Assembly (NCBI GenBank): GCA_002338895.1
Contig: DDJH01000178.1
Coordinates: 8,634 to 14,848 of the forward strand
Source: Lentisphaeria bacterium UBA1829
GTDB lineage: Bacteria > Verrucomicrobiota > Lentisphaeria > Victivallales > UBA1829
DNA: 6,215 bases
Direction: 5' to 3'
The translations under genes were made by a program, and so were the position numbers. Positions 6,185-6,215 of this stretch are shown here, in pieces. The notes beneath the pieces are model-generated. The model searched no databases, was not told where the DNA came from, and worked only from the letters and a program-made list of their open reading frames with translations. Each line of letters opens with the position of its first letter. Position 1 is the first letter of the stretch.

Positions 6185-6215
6185 TTTACCCAACAACTCA
6201 AAATGCGCCGTAAGA
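5912..6215. other. Enterobacteriaceae-like tail of the window
   Basis: Hand-counted GC is about 47% for 5901-6215, against about 62% for 5641-5880. The encoded YfcE C-terminus differs from my recollection of E. coli YfcE at only a handful of positions (for example GPDN for GPEN, KGGF for KGGN, LEDG for LDND), which suggests a related enterobacterium rather than E. coli K-12. The 31 bases after the yfcE stop (6185-6215) hold no gene I can assign; an ATG at 6203 runs off the edge after four codons. Confidence 0.7.

Noticed and set aside
1..6215. CRISPR arrays, tRNA/rRNA genes, insertion sequences, toxin-antitoxin or defence genes
   Set aside because: I looked for regular repeats, cloverleaf-like CCA-ending segments, transposase motifs and small paired frames and saw none; intergenic regions are all under 200 bases.

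Overview
The window looks like a chromosomal stretch from a Gram-negative (LPS-bearing), fairly GC-rich bacterium. The codon style (many GGA, CGG, CCG and GAT codons; no in-frame TTA codon found by eye in the first three genes) and the look of the proteins fit a gut Lentisphaerota/Victivallales-type or other PVC-group organism. That placement is an inference, not demonstrated.

Layout, all genes on the + strand. (1) Positions 2-883 hold the 3' end of an unrecognised protein: a helical part followed by a beta-rich C-terminal domain, perhaps carbohydrate-active. A convincing intrinsic terminator follows at 908-950. (2) An AT-rich stretch with a promoter-like sequence near 995-1022 leads into a complete lptD-like gene (1074-3758), encoding the outer-membrane LPS translocon barrel. 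(3) After only 37 bases comes proS (3796-5523), a full-length bacterial-type prolyl-tRNA synthetase with the INS editing domain. It is probably co-transcribed with lptD, as no terminator lies between them. (4) After a 109-base gap holding a strong hairpin without a U-tract comes a yfcE-type metallophosphoesterase (5633-6184).

The most notable observation is inside yfcE. The first ~65 codons are GC-rich (about 62% over 5641-5880, hand count) and like the preceding genes. From somewhere between ~5836 and ~5911 onward the sequence becomes nearly identical, as far as I can recall, to the Enterobacteriaceae YfcE protein. GC drops to about 47% over 5901-6215 (hand count), and three TTA codons appear where none were seen in the upstream genes. 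The simplest reading is a chimeric junction at a conserved motif, most likely a metagenomic assembly artefact and less likely true intragenic recombination. The last ~300 bases should not be assumed to belong to the same genome.

I did not find a novel multi-gene system here. The core is housekeeping: envelope biogenesis and translation. Smaller points of interest are the two-cysteine pattern of the LptD, the minicistrons overlapping the lptD and yfcE starts, and the unexplained hairpin after proS.
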